From Bacteroidota bacterium (GTDB lineage Bacteria > Bacteroidota > Bacteroidia > B-17B0 > B-17BO), in NCBI GenBank assembly GCA_947462425.1, contig CANHPI010000084.1, positions 1 through 9,302 of the forward strand: 9,302 bases of DNA, in the 5' to 3' direction. The translations under genes were made by a program, and so were the position numbers. Position 1 is the stretch's first letter; every line of letters begins with the position of its first letter. Positions 6,722-9,302 of the stretch are shown here, piece after piece. The notes beneath the pieces are model-generated. The model worked only from the letters and a program-made list of their open reading frames with translations, did no database searches and had not been told where the DNA came from.

Positions 6722-7548
6722 TCATAGCCTTTATTGCCTTGCAAACCACCACTATGAATGATTAGTATTTCTTGCTCTTTATCTAATGTATTTTGTTTCA
6801 TTAAATCAAAAGCGGCAAAAAATAGCTTGCTTGTATAAACGTAATCTAAAGGAATTGTAAAGCTCTCTTCAAACCATGACTTAAATATTAATAATTCGGT
6901 TGTATGTTTTGCATATCCCCCAAAATGATAATTATTTAAAATAGTGGTTTGAGCCTCACTAGTTTCGGCTTCAAATTTTAAAACATTTATAACTGTTAAG
7001 GTTTGATTGGCATGTAATGTTTTAGAAATGCCTTTGTAAGTAGTGCCGGTTCCAGATGCACAAAATATATTTTTGTAATGAAAAGTTTCTGCAGTTAAAA
7101 TTTCTTCGCAGCCTTTTTGTCCTAATTTGTTATCGCCTCCTTCCGGAATAATATAAGCATCGGGGTACATATACCTTAACCTTTGCAAGTAGTTGCTCTC
7201 ATTTTTTTGAGAGTATTCGTCTCTGCTGACAAACAATAACTCCATGCCGTTTTTTTGAGCTAAGGAGAGAGTAGGATTGTTGACTGATGTTTCTTCTCCT
7301 CTAATAATTCCAATGCTTTTAAAGTTAAATAATTTACTAGCAACTGCGGTAGCAGCAATATGATTTGAAAAAGCACCACCAAAAGTGATGATAGTATTTT
7401 TGTTTTCTTTTTGAGCTTGTTCTAAATTATAGTTAAGTTTAAACCATTTATTTCCGGATATTTCGGGATGAATTAAATCTAAACGAAGTATTCCAATACG
7501 ATAGCCGTTATAGTCTATTTGATTTATAATTGGATAATAGTTGATCAT
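6703..7548 (-). CDS. PLP enzyme of the ACC deaminase/D-cysteine desulfhydrase family
   Basis: Cytoplasmic pyridoxal-phosphate enzyme of the tryptophan-synthase-beta fold, 281 aa, somewhat short for a family whose members are often 300-340. Members deaminate 1-aminocyclopropane-1-carboxylate or break down D-cysteine and related D-amino acids to a 2-oxo acid and ammonia. Visible are SGNKWFKL with the PLP lysine at Lys34, FGGAFSNH (56-63), PEGGDNKLG (about 135-143), the phosphate-binding ASGTGTTYKG (164-173), DYVYTSK (235-241) and HSGGLQG (265-271). The sequence does not separate the activities; Bacteroidota members often carry only the generic family name. The start at 7548 (MINYYPII) lies 2 bases after the stop of the upstream porin gene; the ATG at 7572 would add eight residues inside that gene. 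The stop overlaps that of the convergent envelope gene. Confidence 0.88.
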   Translation of the reverse strand: MINYYPIINQIDYNGYRIGILRLDLIHPEISGNKWFKLNYNLEQAQKENKNTIITFGGAFSNHIAATAVASKLFNFKSIGIIRGEETSVNNPTLSLAQKNGMELLFVSRDEYSQKNESNYLQRLRYMYPDAYIIPEGGDNKLGQKGCEEILTAETFHYKNIFCASGTGTTYKGISKTLHANQTLTVINVLKFEAETSEAQTTILNNYHFGGYAKHTTELLIFKSWFEESFTIPLDYVYTSKLFFAAFDLMKQNTLDKEQEILIIHSGGLQGNKGYETRYKL

Positions 7549-7550
7549 TT

Positions 7551-8711
7551 TTAAAACCAAGCATCTAAACAAAAAATAAATTCATTTCTTACTTTATGAA
7601 AAGTTCCATTATACAAAAAGTTTTCTTTTTCAGAATTTAATTGTCTCCCTTCAATGCTTAACGCTATATTTTTTAATGGTTTATATTCAATTCCAAAAGT
7701 TGTACCCCATGTATATTTTCCCATATTAGACGCTAAACTTAATATTTCATCCTCGTCGCTAAACCATTCGCCTCTTGTATAAAAACCAATTTTTTTAAAA
7801 GTTTGATGTTTGAAAATAATCAGCGAACTATTCATGTATGCTGTACTAACGGTTGTTTGATTAATTTGCTTACTATATTCTTGAATTCCATAATTAAATT
7901 CGGCACCAATACTTATTTTACGTTTTTGGTATGTTAAATAAAAATTATGATAAAATCGCTGATGTTTTAATTGTATAGAATCAGCCGTATCATCTCCAGT
8001 AATGAAATTATAGGTCATTGATAAATTATCATTTGGCGCAAATACAATTGAACTTCCTATCAGTTTATTTTTATTCGTCTCAATAATAGAATTAAAACTA
8101 TTAAAGGAATTTAATTGAATACTTAGTTTTGGAATAATGAGATAGGTTAATTTTGCTCCCGAAAAAAAATAAGGTTCATAAACATTGGCTAATGTCATAC
8201 TTGAAGTTATATTTTCTCTTGGTTGTGTGCTTTCTAATCCAATATGCGATCTAAAAACTCCGGCATCTAACCATAAATTTTTAATTAGCTCAACTCCCGC
8301 ATTGGCTTCTTGTATCATATTAAATTTTGATGGCCAAGTACTTTCTGCAATATCACCATAATGAATAGTAACATTACTTCTAATTTTTTTTGATTTGTAA
8401 CTTAGCGCAATCATAACCATGTTTAATCCAAATTGGTTATTGCGTGCGGCCATTGTAGCATGTTTCACATAACCTAAAGAATTGTCCTCCGTGTAATAAG
8501 CGTAATAGGCACTTAAATAAGCGCCAATTTCTAATTTTGGTACACTAGCTGATTCGTCATTATTTAATTTTTTATTTTGAAACAAAATACTCGAATCATT
8601 TTTTAATTGAATAGTTATTTGATTTTTCTTTATTGAATCCAATTGGGCATTCATAACAAATGAGCAAAATAGAAAAGCGAAAATCAGTATGTATTTTACA
8701 TCGTAAATCAT
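7551..8711 (-). CDS. Outer-membrane beta-barrel porin-like protein (bbp2/OmpL-like type)
   Basis: 386-aa exported protein with a signal peptide (residues 1-23, ending FVMNAQ). After a polar stretch (24-58) come alternating amphipathic beta strands. The order of motifs resembles the putative beta-barrel porin-2 family: LEIGAYLSAYYAYY, then AARNNQFGLNMVMIALSYK, then IRSNVTIHYGD, then LWLDAGVFRSHIGLES, then PYFFSGAKLTY. It ends CLDAWF, with a terminal Phe as in outer-membrane barrels. Such proteins are thought to act as channels or uptake porins in the outer membrane; the substrate is unknown. It is first of a two-gene unit with the PLP enzyme, 2 bases apart, so the two may share a nutritional role such as amino acid uptake and breakdown (inference). 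Family assignment is from pattern only. Confidence 0.8.
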   Translation of the reverse strand: MIYDVKYILIFAFLFCSFVMNAQLDSIKKNQITIQLKNDSSILFQNKKLNNDESASVPKLEIGAYLSAYYAYYTEDNSLGYVKHATMAARNNQFGLNMVMIALSYKSKKIRSNVTIHYGDIAESTWPSKFNMIQEANAGVELIKNLWLDAGVFRSHIGLESTQPRENITSSMTLANVYEPYFFSGAKLTYLIIPKLSIQLNSFNSFNSIIETNKNKLIGSSIVFAPNDNLSMTYNFITGDDTADSIQLKHQRFYHNFYLTYQKRKISIGAEFNYGIQEYSKQINQTTVSTAYMNSSLIIFKHQTFKKIGFYTRGEWFSDEDEILSLASNMGKYTWGTTFGIEYKPLKNIALSIEGRQLNSEKENFLYNGTFHKVRNEFIFCLDAWF

Positions 8712-9129
8712 TCAACAATATTAATCATTATTTGTGTTTACTAAAAAATTAGATGCAGAGGATTTTAGTAATAACTTGAAGGCATTTTTATATTTACCAG
8801 GAAATAGTATTGAAGACGTTGTTAATTGCTTTAAACTTTGATTATCAATTATTTTGTAATTACTATTATTAACTACATAAAAGTTTTGAATACATGAGTT
8901 TAATAATCATATTAAAAACTAACTAAGCAACAATTCATTTAAATACAAAAACCATAAAACACATTGTCAATTGAATTTTTTTACAATTCCTTAGTACCAA
9001 TTAACTTTTTAATAATCAGGTGCGCTTTTTTCATTGTTTTTAAAAAAAGTTCGAATTTTCGTTAACAATTCCTGTTTTTAATTGTTAGGTTTATGCAGTT
9101 AAATAATTTAATTTCAAATACTCATAATA
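8712..9129. other. Divergent intergenic region between the porin and thioredoxin genes
   Basis: 418 bases of AT-rich DNA between divergent genes. A stop-free plus-strand stretch (8725-8841, 38 codons, no ATG, one possible GTG at 8734) encodes a protein-like tail ending SIEDVVNCFKL. It may be a relic of a lost gene or chance. Nearer the thioredoxin gene is a near-match to a Bacteroidota -7 element (TAGGTTTA, 9086-9093) about 37 bases before the start, overlapped by an inverted repeat. No tRNA or insertion sequence is seen. Confidence 0.55.
9063..9087. repeat. Inverted repeat TAACAATT-9-AATTGTTA upstream of the thioredoxin gene
   Basis: Perfect 8-bp arms at 9063-9070 and 9080-9087 are separated by CCTGTTTTT. 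The right arm runs into the possible -7 element at 9086-9093. It could be an operator or a small hairpin near the promoter of the thioredoxin gene. The arms are AT-rich, so chance is not excluded. Confidence 0.35.
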
Positions 9130-9302
9130 ATGGTACAAATTAGCACAGATAACGATTTTGAAAGTTTACTAACAAGTAATAGTAAGGTTATAGTAAAATA
9201 TTATGCCGATTGGTGCGGCTCTTGTAAATTATTTGCACCAAAATTTAAGCGTCATTCAAACGATGAGCAAAATGCAGATATTTTATTTTTAGAAGTAAAT
9301 GC
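9130..9302 (+). CDS. Thioredoxin-family protein, N-terminal part (cut by window edge)
   Basis: First 57 codons of a small thiol-disulfide oxidoreductase. The fold start is visible: STDNDFESLL, then a strand KVIVKYYADW, then the active site WCGSC (Trp28, Cys29, Cys32), then KLFAPKFK. Canonical thioredoxin has WCGPC; Ser for Pro at the third position is found in some thioredoxin-like proteins and shifts redox behaviour. There is no signal peptide, so a cytoplasmic reductase is likely. The conserved cis-Pro loop lies outside the window. The gene is divergent from the porin gene. The start at 9130 is the first ATG before the conserved region. Confidence 0.92.
   Translation, partial: MVQISTDNDFESLLTSNSKVIVKYYADWCGSCKLFAPKFKRHSNDEQNADILFLEVN

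Noticed and set aside
8712..9129. Possible CRISPR array, tRNA or insertion sequence in the longer intergenic regions (also 4606-4995)
   Set aside because: I saw no regularly spaced repeats, no cloverleaf with a TTC-type loop and no transposase-like frame or terminal repeats.

Overview
The window looks like chromosomal DNA of a Gram-negative member of the Bacteroidota, probably a flavobacterium or sphingobacterium relative. The DNA is strongly AT-rich. Signal peptides end in the Ala-Gln (or Gly-Gln) style common in that phylum. Secreted beta-barrel proteins end in an aromatic residue. Recognisable Shine-Dalgarno sites are absent, and one TAnnTTTG-type -7 promoter element is visible. No genus can be assigned from the sequence alone.

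Layout. Bases 1-302 (minus) hold the N-terminal third of an aldehyde dehydrogenase cut by the window edge. Bases 367-4605 (minus) hold a compact five-gene dlt-type operon, transcribed dltC, dltD, dltX, dltB, dltA. The dltX gene (3007-3165) is a 52-codon microprotein gene that fills an apparent gap between dltD and dltB. Bases 4606-4995 are a non-coding divergent intergenic region. Bases 4996-6706 (plus) hold two tandem paralogous envelope proteins. Bases 6703-8711 (minus) hold a two-gene unit: an outer-membrane porin-like barrel followed by a PLP enzyme of the ACC deaminase/D-cysteine desulfhydrase family. The two opposing units meet at overlapping stop codons inside a strong hairpin (6688-6721). 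Bases 8712-9129 are intergenic, and a thioredoxin-family gene starts at 9130 and runs off the right edge.

How the genes work together. In Gram-positive bacteria DltA activates D-alanine and loads it on the carrier DltC. The MBOAT protein DltB moves it across the membrane to the C-terminal tyrosine of DltX, and DltD transfers it to teichoic acid. All five parts are present here in a bacterium that should lack teichoic acids, so the acceptor is likely some other envelope polymer or glycolipid. Three parts deviate from the canonical proteins: Met in place of the enantioselectivity Cys in DltA, Asn in place of the catalytic His in DltB, and Thr instead of Asp before the carrier Ser in DltC. The DltD triad and the DltX terminal motif are intact. 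The most interesting content of the window is therefore a divergent Gram-negative Dlt-like acylation system with an easily missed DltX peptide and possibly a different cargo.
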